A stretch of DNA of 64,000 bases from Rhodobacteraceae bacterium F11138. Its GTDB lineage: Bacteria > Pseudomonadota > Alphaproteobacteria > Rhodobacterales > Rhodobacteraceae. Both the position numbers and the translations under genes were made by a program. The notes under the pieces are model-generated. The model was not told where the DNA came from. It made no database searches and saw only the letters and a program-made list of their open reading frames with translations. The stretch is from assembly GCA_016521575.1 (NCBI GenBank), contig JAEKDP010000001.1, positions 124,001 to 188,000 of the forward strand, in the 5' to 3' direction. Below are positions 35,115 through 43,800 of this stretch, one piece after another (the stretch's first letter is position 1; every line of letters starts with the position of its first letter).

Positions 35115-36560
35115 GTGCAGGTTCGGCGTATTCGCCAGACCCGGTGGGGTCTGTTCATTTTCACCACAATCTGGCTGGGCGTTCTATTGCCGTTCAGCGC
35201 GGCGGCGGCCCCCTATGCGGGTCATGTCATTGATGCGCGAACCGGCGAGGTGCTGTATTCGCGCAACGCCGACACCCGGCTGCACCCGGCATCCCTGACC
35301 AAGATGATGACGCTCTACATCGCGTTCGAAGCGGTCCAGAACGGGGAAATCTCACTGGACACCAAGGTGCGGATTTCCAAGCATGCCGCGTCCGAGCCGC
35401 CCTCGAAACTGGGTCTGAAACCGGGTCAGCGCATCGCGCTGCGCTATTTGATCCGGGCGGCGGCGGTCAAATCCGCCAATGACGCCGCCACCGCCATCGG
35501 CGAAGCCATCAGCGGCAGCGAAGCGGCCTTTGCCCGGCGCATGAACCGCACCGCCAAATCGATGGGGATGAACCGCACCACGTTCAAGAACGCCCATGGC
35601 CTGACCGAAAGCGGGCATCTGTCCACGGCGCGCGACATGACGAATCTGGGGCGGCATGTGATCTATGACTACCCTCAGTACTATAACCTGTTCTCGCGCA
35701 AGACGGCCAATGCCGGCGTACGCACGGTCAGCCACACGAACCGGCGGCTCTTGTCATCCTACAAGGGCGCGGACGGAATCAAGACGGGCTATACCCGCGC
35801 CGCGGGCTTCAACCTGGTCGCGTCCGCCGAACGGGGACGGGAACGCATCATTGCGACCGTGTTTGGCGGCAAATCCACCGCCTCGCGCAATGCCAAGGTC
35901 GCCGAGCTTCTGGACATGGGCTTTCGCAAGGCCCCATCCCGCGCCCCCCTGCGCAAACCCAAGCGGCCCGTCTATGCGGGCAATGCCGGGACCGTCCCCG
36001 GTGCGGCCGGCAAGACCATCCGTTTGGCCGGGTCCGTGCAGAAAAGCCTGCGCCCCAAAGCCCGCGTGGTCAGCGCACCGGTCCAGATCGCCGCGGCAAA
36101 CGTGACACCCCCGGTGCCGGATGCCGAAAAGCTGCAGGAAAGCATCGCCGTCGCCATGGCAGAGGCCGCCAACAGCATCGCCCCGACCGCCCCGGCCACA
36201 CGTCCGGAACCACGGCCGACAGAAATGGTCGTGACCCAGGCCGTCGCCACCGCATCCGAACCACCCGCCCCGCAGCCGATTCCCGACACCCCCGAAATCG
36301 TCACCCGCGTGTCCACGTCGGGCGGACAGCACTGGGGCATCAATGTGGGCCGGTACGGCAGCCGCTATCAGGCGGAAAAGATCCTGCTGCGCACCGCGCT
36401 GGCAGAAATGGCAACGTTGGACGGGTCGCTGCGCAAGGTCACTCAGTCCTCAAGCGGATTTGACGCCAATTTCGTGGGCATGTCGCGCGAAACGGCCGAT
36501 CTGGCCTGCCGCCGCCTGAAAGCGCGCAACCTGACCTGTTTCATGATCGGGCCGTCCTGA
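35115..36560 (+). CDS. D-alanyl-D-alanine carboxypeptidase with C-terminal SPOR domain
   Basis: A 481-residue penicillin-binding protein of the S11 (DacA/DacC) family. Start is GTG. A signal or anchor helix spans about residues 12-31. The active-site set is complete: S60-L-T-K63, S120-A-N122 and K223-T-G. After the catalytic domain comes a Pro/Ala-rich linker of about 140 residues, then a SPOR domain (about 400-481, GINVGRYGSRYQAEKILLRT) that binds denuded peptidoglycan at division sites. It trims pentapeptides in the periplasm, probably at the septum. This fusion is known in alphaproteobacteria. Confidence 0.93.
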   Translation: MQVRRIRQTRWGLFIFTTIWLGVLLPFSAAAAPYAGHVIDARTGEVLYSRNADTRLHPASLTKMMTLYIAFEAVQNGEISLDTKVRISKHAASEPPSKLGLKPGQRIALRYLIRAAAVKSANDAATAIGEAISGSEAAFARRMNRTAKSMGMNRTTFKNAHGLTESGHLSTARDMTNLGRHVIYDYPQYYNLFSRKTANAGVRTVSHTNRRLLSSYKGADGIKTGYTRAAGFNLVASAERGRERIIATVFGGKSTASRNAKVAELLDMGFRKAPSRAPLRKPKRPVYAGNAGTVPGAAGKTIRLAGSVQKSLRPKARVVSAPVQIAAANVTPPVPDAEKLQESIAVAMAEAANSIAPTAPATRPEPRPTEMVVTQAVATASEPPAPQPIPDTPEIVTRVSTSGGQHWGINVGRYGSRYQAEKILLRTALAEMATLDGSLRKVTQSSSGFDANFVGMSRETADLACRRLKARNLTCFMIGPS

Positions 36561-36581
36561 TACGGTGCCCTTGCCCGCGGC

Positions 36582-37985
36582 TCAATCCGGCAGGATCTTG
36601 CCCGGGTTGAGGATGTCGTCGGGATCAAGCGCCGCCTTGATCGCAGCCATATAGCGCATGGTCGCCCCCAGTTCGCGGGTCAGATAGGGCCGCTTGCCCT
36701 GCCCGATGCCATGTTCGCCGGTACAGGTCCCATCCATCGAAATCGCCAACTCGGCCAGCCAGCTGACATATTGTTCGGTCCGGGCGACTTCGTCCGGATT
36801 GTCCATGTCGACCAGTGGTGCCATATGCATGTTTCCGTCACCCACATGCCCCACCAATGGCGACATCAGGCCCAGTTCCTCGGCCTTGGCAACCGCTTCG
36901 CGGGCACAATCGGCCAGCCGTGAAATCGGAACACAGACATCGGTGGCCAGAGCCTTGGATCCGGGCCGCAGTTGCAGGGTTGCCCAATAAAGATCATGCC
37001 GCGCCTGCCACAGGCGATTGCGTTCTTCGGTCGAACTGGTCCATTCGAATCCGGTCGAACCAAAATCTTGTGCAATCTGGCCAAACAGTTCCGCCTGCTC
37101 GGCCACGCCGGATTCCGAGCCGTGGAACTCAAGCAGAAGCAGGACGGTCTCGGGCAGGTCCAGCTTGGAATAGGCGTTCGCCGCCTTCACCGCCAGCGCG
37201 TCCAGCAGTTCGATCCGCGCAACCGGTATGCCATACTGAATCGTCGCCATCACCGCCTGACAGGCATCATCGACCGTTTCGAACGAACACCGGGCCGCCG
37301 ACATTGCTTCGGGGATCCCCTGCAGCCGCAGGGTGATTTCCGTCATCAGACCCAGCGTCCCTTCAGAGCCGACCATGAGCCGGGTCAGATCATACCCGGC
37401 GCTGGACTTCTTGGCCCGCCGGGCGGTCTTGATGATCTCTCCATCGGCCATCACCACCTGCAGAGAGATCACGTTGTCTTTCATCGTGCCATAGCGCACG
37501 GCGTTCGTGCCGCTGGCGCGCGTGGCCGTCATCCCGCCAAGGGTGGCATTCGCCCCGGGATCGATGGGAAAGAACAACCCCTGATCGCGCAGAAAGGTGT
37601 TCAACTTCTCACGCGTCACCCCCGGCTGCACCGTGCAGGTCAGATCGCCCGCATCCACCGCCAGGATTTCGTTCATCTGCCCCATGTCGACAGAAATACC
37701 GCCGGCGGGGGCATTCACATGCCCCTCCAGCGAAGTGCCGACGCCAAAGGGAATCACCGGCACCTTGTGAGCGGCGCAGATCCTGACGATGTCGGACACT
37801 TCTTCGGTGGACTGTGGGAACACGACGGCATCGGGCGGCTGGTTCTCGATCCAGGTTGTGGTGTGGCCATGCTGTTCGCGGATCGCCTGCCCGGTTGTCA
37901 GACGATCGCCGAACTGTTGTTTCAAGCTGCCAATTGCCGTGGCTATGCCGGTTTCGTTGCGCGGCAACGATGTCGCCTGAGCCAT
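36582..37985 (-). CDS. FAD-linked D-2-hydroxyacid (lactate/glycolate) oxidase, GlcD-type
   Basis: A 467-residue flavoprotein of the VAO/GlcD family. The FAD-binding domain has PVIPFGVGTSLEGHVNAPAG and the later GGMTATRASGTNAVRYG. The C-terminal substrate domain holds the family metal and substrate motif HVGDGNMHMAP and ends with TGEHGIGQGKRPYL. It oxidises D-lactate or a similar 2-hydroxyacid and passes electrons to a quinone or cytochrome. It lies 21 bases after the convergent carboxypeptidase gene's end and 23 bases downstream of the ggt stop, suggesting an operon with ggt. Confidence 0.9.
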   Translation of the reverse strand: MAQATSLPRNETGIATAIGSLKQQFGDRLTTGQAIREQHGHTTTWIENQPPDAVVFPQSTEEVSDIVRICAAHKVPVIPFGVGTSLEGHVNAPAGGISVDMGQMNEILAVDAGDLTCTVQPGVTREKLNTFLRDQGLFFPIDPGANATLGGMTATRASGTNAVRYGTMKDNVISLQVVMADGEIIKTARRAKKSSAGYDLTRLMVGSEGTLGLMTEITLRLQGIPEAMSAARCSFETVDDACQAVMATIQYGIPVARIELLDALAVKAANAYSKLDLPETVLLLLEFHGSESGVAEQAELFGQIAQDFGSTGFEWTSSTEERNRLWQARHDLYWATLQLRPGSKALATDVCVPISRLADCAREAVAKAEELGLMSPLVGHVGDGNMHMAPLVDMDNPDEVARTEQYVSWLAELAISMDGTCTGEHGIGQGKRPYLTRELGATMRYMAAIKAALDPDDILNPGKILPD

Positions 37986-38008
37986 GTAGTCCCCTTTCCC
38001 TGCCCCGG

Positions 38009-39796
38009 CTATTCGCCCAGGGCAATGCCTTCGCGGCGTGGATCCGCCGCGCCCAGCAGCCCGTCGCCGATTGCGATGGCATGCAGGCCCGAAGTCAGAT
38101 CACGCATGTTTACCTCATAGCCCATCGACTCGAGTTCCGCGCGCATGTCAACGGCTGCAGTCCCCTTTTCGACATCATAGGTCCCGAACCGGTTGATCGC
38201 ATGGGGCAACGACAACGCCTGCTGGATGTTCAATCCCCAATCCATCCAGGCCACGATGGCGGTTGCCACATAGCCGATGATCCGGCTGCCGCCGGGCGAT
38301 CCGATGGCCAGGACCGGCACGCCGTCCTTCATCACGATGCTCGGAGCCATCGAGGAACGCGGCCGCTTGCCCGGCTCGATCCGGTTGGCAATCGGCACGC
38401 CGTCCCTGTGGCTGCGGAACGAGAAATCGGTCAACTCGTTGTTCAACAGGAACCCGCGCACCATCAGGCGCGACCCGAAGCCGTTTTCTATGGTGGTCGT
38501 CATCGACAACACGTTGCCATATTGATCGACGATCGAGATATGCGACGTCGAAGGAAATTCGATTGACTGATCGTCGGCCAGGTTCAGCGAATGATCGAAT
38601 TCCGGCGCACCCGGCGCGACCTCGGGCAGGGCATCGTCGCCAGCCAGCAGCCTGGCACGTTCGGCCAGATATGCGGCATCCACCAACCCCCGCGTCGGCA
38701 TCGGTACAAAATCGCTGTCCGCCATGTACCGCCCCCGGTCGGCGAAAGCCAGGCGGCTGGCATCCCCGATCAGGCGCCAGCTTTCCGGGTTGTCCGCCCC
38801 CAGCGCAGCCAGATCATAGCTGTCCAGCATCCCCAGGATCTGTCCCACCGTCAGCGCCCCGGACGATGGAGGCCCCATGCCGCAAACATCATGGGCACGA
38901 TAGGCGGCGCAGACCGCAGGGCGTTCGCGAACGGAATAGAGCGCCAGATCGACTTGGCTCAGCACACCGGGATTGCCCGGTGCATGGTTGACGGTATCAA
39001 CGATATCCGCCGCAATCGGCCCGGTATAAAAGGCGCTGGCACCATGATCCGCCAATGCACGCAGGGTATCGGCATAGTCCGGATTCTTCAACGTGGCTCC
39101 GGCCTGAACCGGCGCGCCATCGGGCAGGAAATAGGACGCGGTGGGCGCAAAGCGAGCCAGCTTTTCGGCATCCCCCGCCACCAGCCCGGCCAACCGCGGG
39201 GACACGGCAAACCCGTGATCCGCGTGGTCGATTGCGGCGCGAAACAGCGACGGCCAGGGCGCTCTTCCCCATCGGCGATGGGCCTCGGCCAACAGGGCGG
39301 GCGTGCCGGGCGTGCCGACCGAACGGCCCCCGACCACGGCATCGTAAAATTTCAACGGCTCGCCAGCATCGTTCTGAAACAGCGTCGGCGTCGCGGCCAG
39401 AGGTGCGGTTTCGCGCGCATCCAGAGTCGTCAACTCGCCGCTGGCCGCGTCATACCACACCAGAAAAGCACCACCCCCCAGCCCCGAGGATTGCGGTTCC
39501 ACCAGCCCCAGCACGGTCTGCACCGCCACCATTGCATCCGCCGCGCTGCCCCCGGCACGCAGGATATCGGCCCCGGCCTGAACCGCCAGCGGATTGGCTG
39601 CCGCGACCATCCAGTTCTCGGCCTCCACCGGCACACCCTGGGCCTTGGCCTCCAATGCGGCGGCGACCTGCGGGGACAGGGCCTGAACTCCACCCGAGGT
39701 GGCGGCTTCGGGGGCGACCGTATCCGCAGCATTCTGCGCCCAGACCGGCGCGACCAACCCAACCGAAACCGTCAGTCCGAGAATGACCCGTTTCAT
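38009..39796 (-). CDS. ggt: Gamma-glutamyltransferase (periplasmic)
   Basis: A 595-residue precursor, normal for the family. Signal peptide at residues 1-20 (MKRVILGLTVSVGLVAPVWA, cleavage before QNAA). The precursor self-cleaves before the nucleophile T417 in STSHISIVD. The substrate loop PGSPGGSRIIGY is in the small subunit, and the Arg of LDARETAP (large subunit) binds the gamma-glutamyl carboxylate. It hydrolyses or transfers the gamma-glutamyl group of glutathione and related compounds in the periplasm. This feeds glutamate and cysteinylglycine to uptake systems such as the peptide importer. Confidence 0.95.
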   Translation of the reverse strand: MKRVILGLTVSVGLVAPVWAQNAADTVAPEAATSGGVQALSPQVAAALEAKAQGVPVEAENWMVAAANPLAVQAGADILRAGGSAADAMVAVQTVLGLVEPQSSGLGGGAFLVWYDAASGELTTLDARETAPLAATPTLFQNDAGEPLKFYDAVVGGRSVGTPGTPALLAEAHRRWGRAPWPSLFRAAIDHADHGFAVSPRLAGLVAGDAEKLARFAPTASYFLPDGAPVQAGATLKNPDYADTLRALADHGASAFYTGPIAADIVDTVNHAPGNPGVLSQVDLALYSVRERPAVCAAYRAHDVCGMGPPSSGALTVGQILGMLDSYDLAALGADNPESWRLIGDASRLAFADRGRYMADSDFVPMPTRGLVDAAYLAERARLLAGDDALPEVAPGAPEFDHSLNLADDQSIEFPSTSHISIVDQYGNVLSMTTTIENGFGSRLMVRGFLLNNELTDFSFRSHRDGVPIANRIEPGKRPRSSMAPSIVMKDGVPVLAIGSPGGSRIIGYVATAIVAWMDWGLNIQQALSLPHAINRFGTYDVEKGTAAVDMRAELESMGYEVNMRDLTSGLHAIAIGDGLLGAADPRREGIALGE

Positions 39797-39932
39797 GACC
39801 TTGCTCCTCTCTATGATGCCCGCCCCATCCTAGCGCCGCATCTGGCGCGCTGGCAATTGCCCATGCAGGAATGCGCACCGCGCCCGGCCCGGACGCGATG
39901 ACACCGTCTTGGCGTCGGCACCACGGCAGAGC

Positions 39933-40919
39933 CTAAAGCATTGACGGGACGACCTGATCCGGCGGCCGGTGGCCATCCTCGAAAGTCTTGATGTTGATGA
40001 TGACCTTTTCGCCCATCTCGATCCGGCCTTCCAAAGTGGCCGACCCCATATGGGGCAACAACACGACGTTGGGCAATTCGCGCAGGCGCGGGTTGATGTT
40101 GGTGCCATGTTCATACACATCCAGCCCGGCCCCGGCCAATTCACCGGCCCGCAGCATCCGGGTCAGCGCGTTTTCGTCGATCACCTCGCCCCGGCTGGTG
40201 TTGACGATCACCGCACTGGGTTTCATCAATTTCATCCGCCGCGCGTTCATCAGGTGAAAGGTGCTGGGGGTCGACGGACAATTGACCGAGATCACGTCCA
40301 TCCGCGCCACCATCTGATCCAGACTGTCCCAATACGTCGCTTCGAACCGGTCCTCGATCTCCGGACGCAACCGTTTGCGATTGTGATAATGGACCTGCAT
40401 GCCAAAAGCCTGCGCCCGGCGCGCCACGGCCTGACCGATCCGGCCCATGCCCAGAATGCCCAGCCGCCGCCCGCTGACACGACCGCCCAGCAAGGCCGTA
40501 GGGGCCCAGCCCTGCCAATCGCCCTTTTGCATCAGCGCCAGCCCTTCGGGTATGCGCCGCGTCACGGCCAGCAGAAGGGCCATGGCCATATCCGCGGTAT
40601 CATCCGTCAGGACACCCGGCGTATTGCTGACCAGGATTCCGCGCTGGCGGGCGGTGGCGACATCGATATGATCGACCCCGGCGCCATAATTCGCAATCAG
40701 TTTCAGACGTTCCCCGGCCTGACCGATCAACCGCGCATCCAGGTCGTCCGTCACCGTCGGAACCAGCACATCCGCATCCCGCATTGCGGCCGCCAGTTCG
40801 CTGCGGCTCATCGGGGTGTCCGCTTCGCGCAGGGTGACATCGAACAATTCGCTCAGACGCGTTTCAACCTCATCCGGCAACCGTCGCGTAACGACAACAC
40901 TCAGACGTTCTCTTGGCAC
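39933..40919 (-). CDS. D-2-hydroxyacid dehydrogenase (glyoxylate/hydroxypyruvate reductase type)
   Basis: A 328-residue NAD(P)-dependent enzyme. I use the GTG at 40919 because GGGGGA stands about 6 bases upstream; a TTG eight codons earlier is possible. The coenzyme motif GILGMGRIGQAVARRA is mid-protein. The catalytic Arg lies in IVNTSRGEVIDENAL, the Glu follows in LDVYEHG and the His in LLPHMGSAT. It reduces glyoxylate or hydroxypyruvate, or oxidises the D-hydroxyacid. It ends 136 bases before the ggt start on the same strand. The SH3 protein gene is divergent. Confidence 0.92.
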   Translation of the reverse strand: MPRERLSVVVTRRLPDEVETRLSELFDVTLREADTPMSRSELAAAMRDADVLVPTVTDDLDARLIGQAGERLKLIANYGAGVDHIDVATARQRGILVSNTPGVLTDDTADMAMALLLAVTRRIPEGLALMQKGDWQGWAPTALLGGRVSGRRLGILGMGRIGQAVARRAQAFGMQVHYHNRKRLRPEIEDRFEATYWDSLDQMVARMDVISVNCPSTPSTFHLMNARRMKLMKPSAVIVNTSRGEVIDENALTRMLRAGELAGAGLDVYEHGTNINPRLRELPNVVLLPHMGSATLEGRIEMGEKVIINIKTFEDGHRPPDQVVPSML

Positions 40920-41037
40920 TCTGGATCCCCCACCGCTTTTCAAATCAGGTCACGCCATGGCATGGTGGCGCAGGAACAGGCGGGGCACAAGAACCCCGGG
41001 CGGAAAAACCCGCCATGCTTTCGAGGATGCGCAGTCA

Positions 41038-41559
41038 GTGACGATCAGGGCTTTCATGGGGCGGCATGTGGCGGCAGGATGTCTGGCCTTCTGCCTTGCA
41101 AGCGGCGTGACCGCCGCACAGGACGCGGTGAAACGCGGACCAATCACCAACCTGCCGATCCCGCGCTATGTGTCGATGAAAGCGAACGAAGGCAATGTGC
41201 GCCGGGGACCATCGCTGACCCATCGCATCGACTGGGTGTTCAAACGCCGCGACATGCCATTGCAGATCACCGCCGAACATGGGCACTGGCGCCGGGTTCA
41301 GGATCGCGACGGTGCCGGGGGGTGGGTGCATTACGCCCTACTGTCCGGCGTGCGCACGGTGCTGGTGGAAAAGGACATGCTGCAGGTTCACGCCCGCCCG
41401 GATCCGCAATCCCCGACCAATGCGGCCTTCGAATTGGGCGTGGTCGCGCGGCTGGGGGAATGCAATCCGGACTGGTGCCACATCAGCGCCGGAGGCTACG
41501 GGGGCTGGGCCGAGAAACAGTTCCTTTGGGGCGTTCTGCCGGACGAATTGCGCGACTGA
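41038..41559 (+). CDS. Secreted SH3-domain protein
   Basis: About 173 residues from the GTG at 41038, or 167 from the ATG at 41056; both leave a signal peptide with the hydrophobic core VAAGCLAFCLASGVTA and cleavage near AQD. The mature part has two SH3-like (bacterial SH3, SH3_4/DUF1058-type) repeats: VSMKANEGNVRRGPSLTHR to the middle, and MLQVHARPDPQSPTNAAFE to the end, each with W-x-H/Y surface patches. Such proteins bind cell-wall or envelope ligands; the function is unknown. It is convergent with the kinase gene, 14 bases apart. Confidence 0.8.
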   Translation: MTIRAFMGRHVAAGCLAFCLASGVTAAQDAVKRGPITNLPIPRYVSMKANEGNVRRGPSLTHRIDWVFKRRDMPLQITAEHGHWRRVQDRDGAGGWVHYALLSGVRTVLVEKDMLQVHARPDPQSPTNAAFELGVVARLGECNPDWCHISAGGYGGWAEKQFLWGVLPDELRD

Positions 41560-41573
41560 TCACGCCGCCGGTT

Positions 41574-42956
41574 TCAGCCTTGCGCCAGCGGCCCGGGCGG
41601 CTCTTGCAGGGCCGGGAACGTCAGACAGACCCGCAACCCCGGCCGATTGTCTTCCAACACCAGCGTCGCACCATGCAGCCGGGCAACCACCGAGACCAGG
41701 CTCAGGCCCAGACCGCTGCCGGGGGTCAGGCGGCTGCGATCCAGACGGTACAGCCGTTGCAGCACGTTTTCGGTTTCATGCGCGGGAATCCCCGGCCCGT
41801 GATCGCTGATCGACAGGATCACCCGGTCGCCGCGCGCCTTCAGATCAATGGTGATGTCGGTGCCGTCCGGCGTGTGCCGCAACGCGTTTTCGATCAGGTT
41901 GGCCAACATCTGCAACAACAGATTCCGGTCGCCCGACACTCTGGGCACATCCTCGGGAACGACCGCATTCAGCCGACGCCCCGATTCGGATGCCGCCGGT
42001 TCGTACAACTCGGCGCATGTGGACACGAGACCGATCATGTCGACCGGCTGAAACTGCGACCCCGGCGAGCCGGATTCGATCTGTGCAATTTGCAACAACG
42101 AGCCAAAGACCGACACGATACCGTCCAGTTCCCGTTTTGCCTGATCCAGCAGATCGTTTGCCGCATCGTCCAGATCACCACGCTGAGAGAGATCGTCCAG
42201 ATGCACGGCGACCCGCTGGATCGGGGTTTTCAGATCATGGGCAATATCGGACGACACCTGCCGGATGGCCTCGACCGATCCTTCCTGCGCATGGGCCATC
42301 TGGTCGATCTTGGCCCCGATTTCAGCCAGATCATCGGACCAGTCCGGGACCGGCCCGACCCGTGCCTTCAGATCACCACGGGTCAACCGGTCCAGCGTCC
42401 GGCTGACGCGCGCCACATGCCGCGCACTGCGCCGGGCCAGATAGATCCCGCCCGACAGGGCAATCAGGATCGTCGGAACCAGGCTGAGCCCCAGGATATT
42501 GACGAACACCCGCCGCAATGCGTCGATTTCGGCCCGGCTTCGGGCCACGGTCAGCTGGCCGCCGTACAATGACGTGGTCAAGGCCAGATACTGGCCTTTC
42601 AATTCAGGGCTGTCCTGAGACAACGACACGATATGATACCCTTCGTCATCGCGCGCAATCGCCGCGTTGCCGTATTGCCGCCGGTTCGGGGCAAGATAGC
42701 TCAACACCCTGCGTTCGGGATCGGTTTCACGCGCCACGGCCTCGACCAGAGCAGCCACAGCGCCGGCATTGGGGGCGGCGCGGAACCCGGCAAGATCCTG
42801 GGTCAGATTGGCCCGGATCCCCTGTTCCAGTGATTGCTGGGTCACGAAATAGCTGGCCGCAAGGCTGATCAGGCTGACCGTCGAAAACAGGATCACCAGG
42901 CCCAACGCCAGTTTCAGCGGCATCGACCGCAACAGCCGGGACAGACGCGCGCTCAC
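41574..42956 (-). CDS. Membrane sensor histidine kinase
   Basis: A 460-residue kinase beginning at GTG in a GTGA overlap with its regulator. Transmembrane helices at about 15-37 and 152-174 enclose a periplasmic sensor domain of about 115 residues. HAMP domain 175-228, phosphoacceptor H240 in DIAHDLKTPIQRV, N box NLIENALRHT, G1 DHGPGIP and G2 GSGLGLSLV. The sensor domain has no clear family. The pair is divergent from an HtrA-type protease gene, as in CpxRA-DegP of enterics, which suggests envelope stress as the input (inference). Confidence 0.93.
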   Translation of the reverse strand: MSARLSRLLRSMPLKLALGLVILFSTVSLISLAASYFVTQQSLEQGIRANLTQDLAGFRAAPNAGAVAALVEAVARETDPERRVLSYLAPNRRQYGNAAIARDDEGYHIVSLSQDSPELKGQYLALTTSLYGGQLTVARSRAEIDALRRVFVNILGLSLVPTILIALSGGIYLARRSARHVARVSRTLDRLTRGDLKARVGPVPDWSDDLAEIGAKIDQMAHAQEGSVEAIRQVSSDIAHDLKTPIQRVAVHLDDLSQRGDLDDAANDLLDQAKRELDGIVSVFGSLLQIAQIESGSPGSQFQPVDMIGLVSTCAELYEPAASESGRRLNAVVPEDVPRVSGDRNLLLQMLANLIENALRHTPDGTDITIDLKARGDRVILSISDHGPGIPAHETENVLQRLYRLDRSRLTPGSGLGLSLVSVVARLHGATLVLEDNRPGLRVCLTFPALQEPPGPLAQG

Positions 42957-43624
42957 CCCTCGATCCTGTAGCCGGAACCCCGGACCGTCTTGATCAGATC
43001 GCTGTCAAACGGTTTGTCGACCTTGGCGCGCAGCCGGCTGATGTGGGTTTCCACCACATTGGTCATCGGGTCGAACCGAATGTCCCAGATCGTCTCCAGC
43101 AGCATGGTCCGGGTCTGGATCCGCCCCTTGCGCCGCAGCAGCAGTTCCAGAATCGCGAATTCACGCGGCAGCAGGTCGATTTCGGTTCCCGCGCGCGTCA
43201 CCTTGCGCGCGATCAGATCCATTTCCAGATCGCCGGCACGCAGAACGGTTTCCTGTTCCAACGCCTTGGGGCGACGGGCCAGCGCCGCAACGCGGGCCGA
43301 CAATTCGCCAAAGGCAAAAGGTTTGACCAGATAATCGTCACCACCGGCATTCAACCCGCTGATGCGATCATCGACGCTGCCCAGCGACGTCAGAAACAGA
43401 ACCGGCGTCTGGTTTCCGGCACCGCGCAGGGTCTTGACCACGGTCAGCCCGTCGATCCCGGGCAGCATGCGGTCAACGATCAGCACGTCATATTCGGCCC
43501 CGGTCGCCTGAATCAGCGCCGCGCGCCCGTCCGTCACCAGATCGACGCTCTGGCCTTCTTCGCGCAGACCCCGCGCGATGAAACCGGCGGTGGTCTCGTC
43601 ATCTTCTACTACCAGTATCTTCAT
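42953..43624 (-). CDS. OmpR-type response regulator
   Basis: A 223-residue regulator from the ATG at 43624 (MKILVVEDDETT). Receiver domain with D8-D9, phosphoacceptor D51 in VLIVDRMLPGIDG and K101 in VKPFAFGEL. The C-terminal winged helix ends TNVVETHISRLRAKVDKPF and TVRGSGYRIEG. The frame is open upstream to 43891 but that part overlaps the htrA promoter and start and is not used. It is translated before and coupled to the kinase. Likely targets are its own operon and the divergent protease gene. Confidence 0.95.
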   Translation of the reverse strand: MKILVVEDDETTAGFIARGLREEGQSVDLVTDGRAALIQATGAEYDVLIVDRMLPGIDGLTVVKTLRGAGNQTPVLFLTSLGSVDDRISGLNAGGDDYLVKPFAFGELSARVAALARRPKALEQETVLRAGDLEMDLIARKVTRAGTEIDLLPREFAILELLLRRKGRIQTRTMLLETIWDIRFDPMTNVVETHISRLRAKVDKPFDSDLIKTVRGSGYRIEG

Positions 43625-43800
43625 TTTTCTCCGAACCAGCCGGGAATAGAGACCCGAAACACATCTACCCGCAGAGTCTAGGAACCGCGACCGCGGATTT
43701 CCACGCCTGACGAAATTACAAATCTGTATAGCCCGCAAGATGTGTCTGTAAGCCTGCGGTCCCAGTTCTTGCATCACAACAGACACAACGGAGCAGATCC

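Noticed and set aside
39969..42572. Open frame of 867 codons antisense to the hydroxyacid dehydrogenase and kinase genes
   Set aside because: Low-complexity His/Arg/Gln-rich translation across several real genes on both strands; a shadow of high GC at third codon positions.
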